Part shown: piece by piece, positions 53,711 to 62,728 of the stretch
How positions within the stretch are numbered: the first letter of the stretch is position 1
Layout of the letters: the number at the start of each line of letters is the position of its first letter
Source: Acanthosoma haemorrhoidale
Taxonomy: Eukaryota > Arthropoda > Insecta > Hemiptera > Acanthosomatidae
Direction: 5' to 3'
DNA length: 64,000 bases
Assembly: GCA_930367205.1 (NCBI GenBank)
Contig: CAKNEZ010000013.1
Coordinates: forward strand, 62,001-126,000
Translations under genes and position numbers: made by a program
Notes under the pieces: model-generated
What the model saw: only the letters and a program-made list of their open reading frames with translations
Databases searched by the model: none
Told to the model about the DNA's origin: nothing

Positions 53711-53872
53711 TGTTTGGATGTAATAAGTAACAACACAAGTTAACAAAAGAACCAAGTTTATTAATCAGTTCACACACGCATCACAACATTAGCAATCGGT
53801 TTATATACATACAAAGCTCTGGAGGTAACAACCAGGTTCAGGTTATAACTTACAAATGTTACCAACCTAACA
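53711..53872 (-). repeat. 3' LTR of the complete gypsy element
   Basis: 162 bases, TGTTTGGATG..CCAACCTAACA on the plus strand. It differs from the other LTR by one base in my reading (CGCATCAC against CGCAGCAC). The adjoining TCCCCCTCCTT (53873 on) is the complement of a polypurine tract. The outer flank is CCTAT. Confidence 0.95.
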
Positions 53873-54073
53873 TCCCCCTCCTTAAGTTTTAAATACAAAA
53901 ATAAAAATATAGTATACATTACAATCATGTTCATATAGTATGTAACTTATGATCTAATTTGTAACAAATTATTTGGAAGTAATTACAAAAAGATAAAGAA
54001 TAAAAAAAAATACTTATTAGAAAATAAAGGTTTAACCACAAAATTACAGAGCAAGAGCTTACAAATACAAACA

Positions 54074-57000
54074 TTACAAATCTAACCTTTCTGGTTTTTT
54101 AATTACTCTACCTGATCTAGTTGTAATAGAGTCAGGTAAATTCAATGGCAAGGAACAACCAGGGTTATTTAAATCTTTAACAGTCCTATCTATGTTTACA
54201 TTATTCCAGACATCAACAGTTTCGTCAAAATCAAAATCGTTATGTTTGTATTCAGCATCCTCTGATGGAGGAGCATTGTATTTCTTGATAAATACTGAAT
54301 TGCGCCTATACATTTTGCCATTAATGTTTAGCAAATATGACCTAAATTTAAGCTTTTTAACAATGAGTGCTCTTTCCCACAACTTAGTATACTTGTCTTG
54401 TACTAAAACATTATCACCCTCGTTAAATTCTACTGATTTTCTGCTGTGCTCATTATAATAGGTCTTTTGAGAATTTTTATCATAAACTTGTGGATCATCA
54501 ACAACATGAGGTGCCAGACAGCTATCTCTTATAGGAAGTTTTGATCTAAGAGTCCTACTCTGAAGGAGTTGGGAAGGTGAATATTGTAATCCTGCAACAG
54601 GAGAATTTCTGTAGTTAAGTAAATATAAATCTAAGTCATCATTTTCATGGTGACATTTTTTTAGCATGGATTTCATCAACCCTACTGCTTTTTCTGCAAG
54701 ACCGTTACTTTTGGGATAATGGGGACTCGATGTTGTTATGACGAAATTCCACTGGTCTGAAAATTTTTGAAATTCAAAAGAGCTAAATGGATTATTGTCA
54801 GCGACTATGATTTTGGGGATCCCGTAAGAGGCGAAAATTGGCTTTAGACACTCTATTAATGACGACGACGTTTTGCCTTTGAGTTTCTTTAACTCAACCC
54901 ATCTAGAATAGTAGTCCACCACAACCAAATAGTGCATGTTACGAAATTCAAGAATATCCATACCAATTTTATAGAATGGGATGGGTGGTATCTTATGAGG
55001 GAGCAGAGGTTCTTTAATATTGGACCTTTGGAATCTTTGACAAACGGTACAAGAATTTACAAGGTTCGTCACATCAGACAGAATGCCAGGCCAGTAAAAG
55101 AATTGTTTTATTTTTTCCTTGATCTTGTTAAGGCCAAGATGTGTTTCATGCAGTAAGTTCAAAATGTTTTTTCTACACAACGGGGGATCAACCAACCTTT
55201 CATCATAATATATTAAGTCATTTTCTACTGTGATACTATTTCTTATATTAAAATAATGAGCTAGATCTCCACTACATTTTAGAGATTTTGGCCAACCACT
55301 ACTGTAGTACTTGATAATTTGATTTAACGTTTCATCCAAATTTGTTTCGGATTTTAAATGTATAAGTTGCTGGTCAGAGCAATCAAATAAAACACCTACG
55401 GTGTGTACAACATCCCTCATTGACACATCATCTGCAACATTTCCTGCAATAATATTCCTTGACAATAAGTCAGCAATAACCATAGACCTCCCTGGGAGAT
55501 ACTTAAGCTCAAACTTATATGGTAAAATTTTCAATCTAAGCCGTCTGAGTCGATTATTTTTTATTTTGTTGATATCCTTTTGTATAGACGTTAGGGGAGC
55601 ATGATCTGTGTAAACAATCACATTAGGGTGTCCATAAACAAAGTTGTGGAGTTTTTTTAATGCAAATGTTATAGCAAGGAGTTCTTTTTCAATTTGTGCA
55701 TATTCTTGTTCACAAGCAGTTAGAGTTCTGCTAGCATACAAAACAGGCTTTCCTTCTTGTATTAATGAGCAACCAACAGCATAATTACTAGAGTCAGCTT
55801 GTATCTCAATGGTCTTAACAGGGTCAAAAGAAGCAAGTAATGTTATATTTGAGATAACAGATTTCAATTTATTAAAACTTTTATCATGAGATTTAGTCCA
55901 AAGCCAAACGGATTCTTTTTTAAGCAAGGATGTAAAAGGGGCTATTAAATCAGAGAGATTAGGTATGAAGTTTCTTAAAAAATTAACCATTCCCAAAATT
56001 TTTTGAAGATCTTTAACATTTTTTGGTGGCTCTAAATTTATTATTGATTGAATTCTTTGCGAGTCAGGTCTATGACCATGCTTATTAAATAAAAACCCGA
56101 GATATTTGACTTCGTTAACAAAATATTGAACTTTCTCAGAATCGAATTTAATATTGTATTTTCTAGCCACAGAAACAACCTCCCCAACTGTCTGCCTAAG
56201 CTCCTCCTCAGAGTTAGCACAACACAAAATGTCATCAAAATAAACTAAAACATTCTTTATGTGACCGAAATACTTATATGTTAGTTTTTGGAAGAATTCT
56301 GGCAAAACTGTCAAACCAAAAGGGGCTCTTAGATATTTAAAAACGCCAAATGGTGTACTAAAACAACATAACTTACTGGATTCCTCATCTAGTCTAATTT
56401 GATGAAACCCACTTTTTAAATCGAAAAGACAGAAGTGACTTTTGTTAGCCAGTTTCAAACTTATTTCCTCTAAGGTAGGAATTTCATAATAGTCTCTAAC
56501 CAAATACTTATTCAAGTGTTGGGGGTCAATGCACAACCTTAGTGAAGAGTCAGGTTTTTCTACAATCACAAGATTATTAATCCACTCACAAGGCTCATCC
56601 ACTCGCTCTATTATGTTTGCATGCAATAAATCATCTAAGCAAGTTTTTAATTTATTCTTTATTTTATAAGGAACTCTGCGACCTGGATTTGCCTTAGGAG
56701 TAGCATCTTTACTGAGTTTTAACTTGCATATGTCTGGGAAGCATCCTAGTCCACTGAAGACATCCTGATTCTGTTTGAGAAAATCATCGACTGGGACAGT
56801 AACCTTGTCTATCCGACGAAGAAGTCCAAGCTCAACACACGAACGTAGTCCCAGAAGTGGTGTTCTGTCATCATTCACAATCATAAACGGGGCGTTTATT
56901 TTCACACTGTCTTTTTGAAGATCAAGATCAACAGAGCCGATCGGTCGAACAACAAATCCACCAAAGGATTCAAGAAGTACATCAGTTTTTCTTATATTTA

Positions 57001-57343
57001 AGTCAGCATCAAGTTTCTGAAGAGCAGTAGTTGTTATAACATTAACTTGGGATCCAGTATCGAGTTTAAATTCAATCGGTTGATCGTTAATTTTTAGCAA
57101 GGCCAGCCATTCATCTTTTCCCTGAGTGATAGCATCACAGGCACACAGGTTTAAAGAATCCAACTTAAAAACATCATTACTCAACTCCACCAACCACTTC
57201 ATGAGCCTGTCGAATGCGATTATTACGCTTATTTCCGATGCATTGTTTTGCAAAATGATTGAATTTTTTACAGTAGGAACACTGCTTACCAAATGCTGGG
57301 CACCGTCCTTTAGCGTGGTTGAAGCCACAGCGATCACAAGCAT
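54074..57343 (-). CDS. pol: Gypsy Pol polyprotein: protease, RT, RNase H, integrase
   Basis: The frame of 1089 codons is uninterrupted. In order: protease FKLDTGSQVNVI; RT SLRLCIDPQHLNKYL, FCLFDLKSGFHQIRLD and catalytic VYFDDILCC; RNase H EIQADSSNYAVGCSL, KELLAITFALKKL and VYTDHAPL. The integrase zinc finger is HETHLG with CTVCQRF, and its core is GMDILEF, IIVADNNPFSS and KSNGLAEKAVG. All catalytic residues are present. It overlaps the end of gag by 167 bases and lies in the +1 (equally -2) frame relative to it, so expression needs frameshifting or another bypass. The frame lacks an ATG at its 5' end. The protein would be cut into enzymes by its own protease. Confidence 0.93.
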   Translation of the reverse strand: MLVIAVASTTLKDGAQHLVSSVPTVKNSIILQNNASEISVIIAFDRLMKWLVELSNDVFKLDSLNLCACDAITQGKDEWLALLKINDQPIEFKLDTGSQVNVITTTALQKLDADLNIRKTDVLLESFGGFVVRPIGSVDLDLQKDSVKINAPFMIVNDDRTPLLGLRSCVELGLLRRIDKVTVPVDDFLKQNQDVFSGLGCFPDICKLKLSKDATPKANPGRRVPYKIKNKLKTCLDDLLHANIIERVDEPCEWINNLVIVEKPDSSLRLCIDPQHLNKYLVRDYYEIPTLEEISLKLANKSHFCLFDLKSGFHQIRLDEESSKLCCFSTPFGVFKYLRAPFGLTVLPEFFQKLTYKYFGHIKNVLVYFDDILCCANSEEELRQTVGEVVSVARKYNIKFDSEKVQYFVNEVKYLGFLFNKHGHRPDSQRIQSIINLEPPKNVKDLQKILGMVNFLRNFIPNLSDLIAPFTSLLKKESVWLWTKSHDKSFNKLKSVISNITLLASFDPVKTIEIQADSSNYAVGCSLIQEGKPVLYASRTLTACEQEYAQIEKELLAITFALKKLHNFVYGHPNVIVYTDHAPLTSIQKDINKIKNNRLRRLRLKILPYKFELKYLPGRSMVIADLLSRNIIAGNVADDVSMRDVVHTVGVLFDCSDQQLIHLKSETNLDETLNQIIKYYSSGWPKSLKCSGDLAHYFNIRNSITVENDLIYYDERLVDPPLCRKNILNLLHETHLGLNKIKEKIKQFFYWPGILSDVTNLVNSCTVCQRFQRSNIKEPLLPHKIPPIPFYKIGMDILEFRNMHYLVVVDYYSRWVELKKLKGKTSSSLIECLKPIFASYGIPKIIVADNNPFSSFEFQKFSDQWNFVITTSSPHYPKSNGLAEKAVGLMKSMLKKCHHENDDLDLYLLNYRNSPVAGLQYSPSQLLQSRTLRSKLPIRDSCLAPHVVDDPQVYDKNSQKTYYNEHSRKSVEFNEGDNVLVQDKYTKLWERALIVKKLKFRSYLLNINGKMYRRNSVFIKKYNAPPSEDAEYKHNDFDFDETVDVWNNVNIDRTVKDLNNPGCSLPLNLPDSITTRSGRVIKKPERLDL

Positions 57344-57986
57344 ATAAACTATCCTGACGGTCCCGGAGCTCTGGTGGTCTTTTCATTTGTGGCTTCCGAT
57401 TTACTTCGAGTATCTCCGTCGGCGTATCAATCGATGTTTTCACTGGAGGTGGTGCTTTTAATATTTTCATGTTGAGCTCTGCCATCTCGACTGTTTTACA
57501 AAAATTAACTGTTTTTTCCAATAAAGGGTCCTCTCTCAAAAGTCTTTCTTGAGTACTTTTGTCATAAAGTCCAAGAATTATTTGGGATTTTAGCAATTTT
57601 TCTTCTTGTTCACCGAATTCACAAGGCGTTACTAGTGATTTTAGATCAGTAAAATACCGTTCAAATGGTTCATTTGCTGCTTGTTTTCTGCTAAAAAATT
57701 TATAAATCACCATAGTCTCATTTTTCCGTGGGGTGCAATGCTTTTCTAGGACGTCTAAAATAGAAATTACTGTTTCATTACCTGGTTTTAACGTCGTGAT
57801 TGTGGAGTAAAGTTTTAAACCATCGGATCCCAATAAGTTTTTCAGTCTTGCTACTTGGACCTCTCGCGATTTCTTCTCAGTCTCTGTGGCTACAAAATAA
57901 ACTTCTATTTCAGTCCGGAATCTTCTAAAGCTCTCGGAGAGGTTATCCACGTTGACGTCGAATTCTGAGGGTTTGTTGAACTCCAT
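57177..57986 (-). CDS. gag: Gypsy Gag
   Basis: From the ATG at 57986 (MEFNKPSEFDVNVDNLSES) the frame has 269 codons. The capsid part includes FRTEIEVYFVATETEKKSRE, KHCTPRKNETMVIYKFFSRK and FERYFTDLKSLVTPCEFGEQ, a Ty3/gypsy capsid pattern. The C-terminus has two cysteine clusters, CDRCGFNHAKGRC and CSYCKKFNHFAKQC, the zinc knuckles that bind element RNA. It lies about 40 bases downstream of the primer binding site. The open frame runs four codons upstream without ATG. Confidence 0.9.
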   Translation of the reverse strand: MEFNKPSEFDVNVDNLSESFRRFRTEIEVYFVATETEKKSREVQVARLKNLLGSDGLKLYSTITTLKPGNETVISILDVLEKHCTPRKNETMVIYKFFSRKQAANEPFERYFTDLKSLVTPCEFGEQEEKLLKSQIILGLYDKSTQERLLREDPLLEKTVNFCKTVEMAELNMKILKAPPPVKTSIDTPTEILEVNRKPQMKRPPELRDRQDSLYACDRCGFNHAKGRCPAFGKQCSYCKKFNHFAKQCIGNKRNNRIRQAHEVVGGVE

Positions 57987-58035
57987 GGCTAATATCACGT
58001 CCGTTTGTTCAGTTTAAACTAAAACGACTGCGCCA

Positions 58036-58197
58036 TGTTTGGATGTAATAAGTAACAACACAAGTTAACAAAAGAACCAAGTTTATTAATCAGTTCACAC
58101 ACGCAGCACAACATTAGCAATCGGTTTATATACATACAAAGCTCTGGAGGTAACAACCAGGTTCAGGTTATAACTTACAAATGTTACCAACCTAACA
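58036..58197 (-). repeat. 5' LTR of the complete gypsy element
   Basis: Same 162 bases as 53711-53872 with one difference. It is followed outward by CCTAT. The element reads from here towards lower coordinates. Confidence 0.95.
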
Positions 58198-58424
58198 CCT
58201 ATTATACCTAAAACCTAAAATTTACCAAATATAACCACGTGTTTTATATTATCCGCCGGGATTTATAATTATCAGGCAAAGATCACTAAAGAATAAAAGA
58301 AAAGAATGTAAGACGCAGGCAAGTGAGATGAAGTTTGTCCTGTGATATATTAGCCTAGCCTATAGACAATTTCTTACCCCTTTTTAAACTTAACTACAAT
58401 AAGATGTAATATATTGTGAGATGA

Positions 58425-58590
58425 AGAGAATTGGTAAAACAAGGTGGTACAGAATGAGGAACTTTGACTGGTTTGGACATGTTCATGGAATGGCAGTGAA
58501 CAGGTTCTTAAAAAAATGCAATGAAAGCTAGGTCTGAAGGGAAACGACGAGATATGTCCATGAAGTTTCTACAGGACTCCGAAAGTACAC
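58425..58590 (+). pseudogene. RTE-like LINE C-terminal remnant
   Basis: The plus-strand translation KRIGKTRWYRMRNFDWFGHV, then HGMAVNRFLKKCNES and a basic RETTRY-like segment, resembles the end of RTE/BovB-type reverse transcriptases (L.W.GHV.RM...R..K, then basic RGRPR). It is very short and broken, with no catalytic part. Confidence 0.4.
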
Positions 58591-58596
58591 AGATAA

Positions 58597-58695
58597 TTGT
58601 GTGAAAAATTGACAGGACCAAGGCTCAAACTCAGGAACTCCTTACGTTTGTCCCATCACGTAATTTTTCGACTGAGCCATGCCAGCGAAGCCTAG
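58597..58695 (-). repeat. tRNA-derived SINE-like sequence
   Basis: On the minus strand TGGCATGGCTCAGTCG (A box type) and CTGAGTTTGAGCCTTGG (B box type) are about 45 bases apart. No intact cloverleaf was drawn. Confidence 0.5.
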
Positions 58696-58819
58696 TCTAT
58701 AGACAATTTCTTACCCCTTTTCAAACTTAACTACACTAAGATGTAATATATTCAGAGTTAGTGAGAATGGTTTGCTTTTTACGGCAATGTATATCCATCA
58801 AATATTTATCAGTATTATT

Positions 58820-58930
58820 AGCAAAAGATAAAGATATTGGAAGAGCTACGATTCGAACCATGCCTACATTTCAGATGTGCAAAAGTATTTAAGAAGGCGA
58901 GTTACCTTAGGAAAATACAAGGACCTCAAT
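58820..58930 (-). repeat. Second tRNA-like SINE candidate
   Basis: On the minus strand GGTTCGAATCGTAGCTC contains a perfect B box (GGTTCGAATC). An upstream TAAGGTAACTCGCCTTC might be the A box. Borders unknown. Confidence 0.35.
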
Positions 58931-59691
58931 GATATCTACTGGTGATTATGAGTACTATGAACACAAGATGAACGAATGACAACGATGACTAGTCATTCAT
59001 TTTGATAAGTTATTGTGTAAGGAATTTAGTTTCATTGACACATTTGTTTTTTTATATTTTTGGAATCGCTAAAGCTAACCTCCTTTTAGAGAAGCGCGTG
59101 CCCCAAATTTTAATTTTTTTGATCTGCCACTGGCGTATGAACGAAAGCGGCGATTAAATACACAAGGGTCCTTAAGAAATTTTCTTCGTAGTATATTTTA
59201 ATAATAAGTGAGCAATCCATTCAACTACATGTGACTAAATATAAAAAAAATATCAATAATACATTTTAAACATAGCCTAAGCAGTTTTATTATAAGCAAG
59301 TAGTTCCAATGTTACCAAAAACAAAAATAAATAAAGAGAGCCCTTGAATTGAATGGAGCAATGCTACACACAGAAACCATTCAACAGGCATATTTTCAAA
59401 TCAGATTGGAATACTATTTCTATTAGAAATAAGAATATGGTATATACCCAGTTTCAGATTTTTTGATATGACAACTATTTTTTATTGACAACTTTTGAGT
59501 AATTTTATACGTTTATTTATCAGGACCGGGAAGGCGAGATGCAAAAGGGTCACGATTCAAATCTTGTAGCTGGCGGCGAAAATATTCTCGCTTAGAGCTT
59601 CGCAAATAAGAATATAAAATGGTTCCATAGATTGGATAACACAAATACATGGTAATCATATTGACTTTTATTAATGAAATAACGAGCATTA
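58931..59691. other. AT-rich DNA without recognised gene
   Basis: A GATTCAAATC sequence (59553) is B-box-like but lacks an A box. No frame is supported. Confidence 0.4.
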
Positions 59692-61560
59692 ATAACGAAC
59701 CGGACCGTCACTTGGAACACTACTCTCTATTCTCTCTCTGCACTGGCTTTGCAACTTTATTGAAACCATGGTCTTCTCATTCAACTACCTCTGCATCTTT
59801 CTCTCCTAACCCTGCTATCTTTTAGTCCGGCGTTGTCAGACCAGACCCTAAATTTTCCTAAAAATTTTTATGATCTATATTGGCAATTTTATTTTAGGAT
59901 AGGAGGGGGGCCGTTCTCATAGCGCAATTAAAAATATCTTTTTTTAAATAACTTTAAAAATTATCTAATATTGAAGGATTCAAATATCTTGTAACTATAT
60001 AAATGCATTGTTGAAAAGAAAATCTCCTCGCAATAAAAAAAAAAATTAAATTAATTTAGCGTTTTGCTGGCCTTGGAGAAACTACGCCCATATGATTAGA
60101 AGAATATTCCTCGTAAAGACGTAATTTAATGTTGTTGATAATTCCCCATTTAGCTAATATTATGTAACCTATTATGTATATGTGATTATGTCACCATCCA
60201 TATATGGATGGCAGTGTGAGTTTTCTGTTAGTTGTAGTCACACATGTTTTTATGTATGTTTTTCTGAACCTTTTTGTGCGCTCTGAATAAATCAGTTTTC
60301 ATCACGTTTTGAGGTTATTATTACATCCTTTTATTCATTACAAAATTTAATACACTACTCATATATGAATCCACGTTTATTGGCAATGCACGAAAAGAGC
60401 TGAGTGTTGTTCCTCAATCCTACTCTATTATCAGATATTCCTTTGGATCGCTACATTACTTAACATATTCAAACACAAATGCCTGCTTAAAACCCCCCTC
60501 CAGAATCCACAATACATTCTAACCGATAGGCCGCCTTAATTCGTTTAAGACTTTATGGAACATCCATGAGAAAAGCATTCCAAACCTCTACCCAAAGAGG
60601 ATCGAGGATTAATTTAACAGTAGGGCTCAACAAGGTATCGGGTGGTTTGTTTATGGAAACCACCCTTTGCCTGTTGGGCGAAGCCTAAAAGGCAACGAGT
60701 CCACGGTTGTGCCTCCTGGGCGGACATGGAAACCAACCGATATTACAAAAAGACTTATTTTTGAAAAGTTTTACATTTTATTTAAGTGAGGTGTAAGACT
60801 GTCTCAAACCTCAAAAAAATGTGCAACATATTGTTTCATTTTTTTATGAATCCTTTGAATTATATTCATTTTACGTACATAACTTTGGTTTCTTTCAATG
60901 ATGGTAAGTATTATAACAAAGTAAAGACTGGATCAATCAGAAGAAGTGATATATCTTCCGAAAGTACTTAAAGAACATTAATATATTCAGTCCTCATTTG
61001 ATATATATACATTTGTTTTATTATTCATTAGTGATTTCATCCTGGAATACATTTAATTTATCTACCTAACGGGTCCTACAAATGTTGAGACGACTAAAGG
61101 CTTAATGTAATTGAAGTATAGTCAAAGGACCCAAAGATTGTTGTTGGCAACAAAAAAAGTGAGGAATTTGGGTCAGCTTAAAATTGCCCTTCGCCAGAAA
61201 GGCTTTAGCTATACTAAAACTAAATACATCGTAATATGAGTTGGCTTTCTTTTCAATTCACAATTGGCTACAGTACATTACTAAGAAGTATGTTACTGTG
61301 GTTTTCATTGAGCAACAGGAACATTGATAAGCAATTATTTATTATAAGCAATTATCCATTGCACGCAAACGTTTTTTTTTGTCCCAGAGATCGATTACAT
61401 CACCTACATTCGATAATTCACTAACTGAAACTAAAAATTCGCAATCAACAAAAAAAAAGTCTTCATTGATTATTTATAAGATTGTTGTGGCCACCTCTTA
61501 ATTATGAATAATTAAAAGTTCCCCTCTTCTCGAATCATATTATACCTGTCTATGTTTCCA
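59692..61560 (+). repeat. First copy of a tandemly duplicated unknown repeat (A1-B1)
   Basis: Segment A1 (59692-59855) matches A2 (61715-61878) almost base for base (AACGAACCGGACC, CTCTCTATTCTCTCTCTGC, TTTTAGTCCGGCGTTGTC). Segment B1 (59856 on) matches B2 (62729 to the window end). B contains the hairpin GGTGGTTTGTTTATGGAAACC (60641) and GGGCGAAGCCTAAAAGGC. It carries a solo LTR at 60130-60342 absent from B2. No long reading frame is present. The family is unknown to me. Confidence 0.85.
60130..60342 (+). repeat. Solo LTR inserted in B1
   Basis: The second copy has an uninterrupted GACGTAATTTAATACACT. The first has 213 extra bases beginning TGTTGTTGATAATTCC and ending CATTACA, with AATTTAA on both sides (60123-60129 and 60344-60350). 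AATAAA occurs at 60286-60291. An empty site in the sister copy makes the insertion certain; the LTR identity is inferred from TG..CA ends. Confidence 0.75.
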
Positions 61561-61683
61561 TATTGGTTGTTAATAAAGATTATGACGTCAGTGAGTGTAG
61601 GGGGAGGAGCTCGTGTGGTGGGGGCCCATCCCGACTTCTTCTAGCCACCTGGTGGGGGTCCTACCCCACCATGGCGGACCGGC

Positions 61684-61715
61684 TATATAAGCAGTGGGAG
61701 TAGACCGGATTGCCA
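61684..61715 (+). promoter_or_regulatory. Putative TATA promoter with start at the A-segment boundary
   Basis: CTATATAAGC (61683-61692) lies 31 bases upstream of 61715, the first base shared between A2 and A1. The first copy lacks the upstream promoter stretch. The shared sequence thus begins where an RNA started from this box would begin. Confidence 0.45.
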
Positions 61716-61883
61716 TAACGAACCGGACCCTCACTTGGAACACTACTCTCTATTCTCTCTCTGCACTGGCTTTGCAACTTTATTGAAACCATGGTCTTCT
61801 CATTCAACTACCTCTGCATCTTTCTCTCCTAACCTCGCTATCTTTTAGTCCGGCGTTGTCAGACCAGACCCCAAATTTTCCTA

Positions 61884-62728
61884 TTGGGAATCTCTGCCTT
61901 CGTCTGGCTAAAACTAGCATCTCCTTAGGAGAGACCTCTCCCTCGTGGACAATAGTTGCCCAGGCCCTACAAACTTACCTCGTAGCGTTTCCTACCAGTC
62001 TGCTTCTCTCCGGTTCACACTCGGATTTGGGATCCACACGGTTTTTGCCTACCCTTAGACACCGAGTGTGAATTCGTGGTCATTCCGAGAGCACATAAAC
62101 TACCTATAAACCTACCCTGTACCTCTTCTCCGGAACATAGTGCTTTGTAGGGGCACACACGTTCTAAAGATCTTATAGAGTCAGATCTAAGTGAATTGAA
62201 CCTGCCTGCCGATTAGGTTGGCAGCCAGGGTAAAAGACCACAGGTTCCCCAGATTTATCTCTTATTGGGCGCTCGCCGGACGGGGGCTAAGAGGTTGTGG
62301 TGACCCTAGCCCACGGCGGGCGTCCCCTCCCCACCTTGGGGATTCTCAAATCCGATAACGCCCGACCAAGATAAAGATATACATATTTAGTCATATTGTA
62401 GAATATATAGCTCGTAAAATTCTATTTAAACCAAGTTATTCAAATGGCAAACAACATCTCTGGCTCAACACATTCATGCAATTATCCATAGAAATTGAAG
62501 TAGCATGGCCTATAGATATACTTTGGATGCCTCGTTATTATAACTCCAAAAACTGGCCAGCAATCACGCCTCGAGTCAGCTCATCAAACTCATCGTCACC
62601 TATTAAACCTCCATTCAGTCCGTACTGCTACTACATTGCATTAAGTTAGTCGCGGAGCCAGGGTTAGGGATCTCTGCGAACACTGATTCAGTTTCGAATC
62701 ATTATTGCCGCGTTTAAATTTCGGGAAA
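61884..62728 (+). mobile_element. 845-base insertion of unknown type (block C) flanked by TCCTA
   Basis: The first copy reads straight from TTTTCCTA into AAAAATTTT. The second has 845 bases between TCCTA (61879-61883) and TCCTA (62729-62733). The insert starts TTGGGAATCTCTGCC and ends AAATTTCGGGAAA, without evident inverted repeats. Its first 310 bases match the inverted repeat at 6404-6775. A GC-rich stretch at 62260-62345 could fold (GGGCGCTCGCCGG with CGGCGGGCGTC). It might be an insertion with 5-base duplication, or copy 1 may have lost it by recombination between TCCTA repeats. Confidence 0.6.

Larger units (their letters stand above)
53711..58197 (-). mobile_element. Complete, young Ty3/gypsy LTR retrotransposon
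   Basis: 4487 bases between two 162-base LTRs, flanked by identical 5-base duplications CCTAT (53706-53710 and 58198-58202). The PBS TGGCGCAGTCG lies directly inside the 5' LTR (58025-58035) and the polypurine tract directly inside the 3' LTR. Gag and Pol are open. One LTR difference in 162 bases points to recent insertion. Confidence 0.96.
58353..58752 (+). repeat. Direct repeats of about 65 bases flanking a LINE/SINE-like insert
   Basis: CTATAGACAATTTCTTACCCC followed by AACTTAACTACA and AAGATGTAATATATT occurs at 58358-58417 and again at 58695-58752, with few differences. Between them lie RTE-like and SINE-like sequences. The length is too great for an ordinary target duplication, so a local duplication is more likely. 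Confidence 0.7.
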
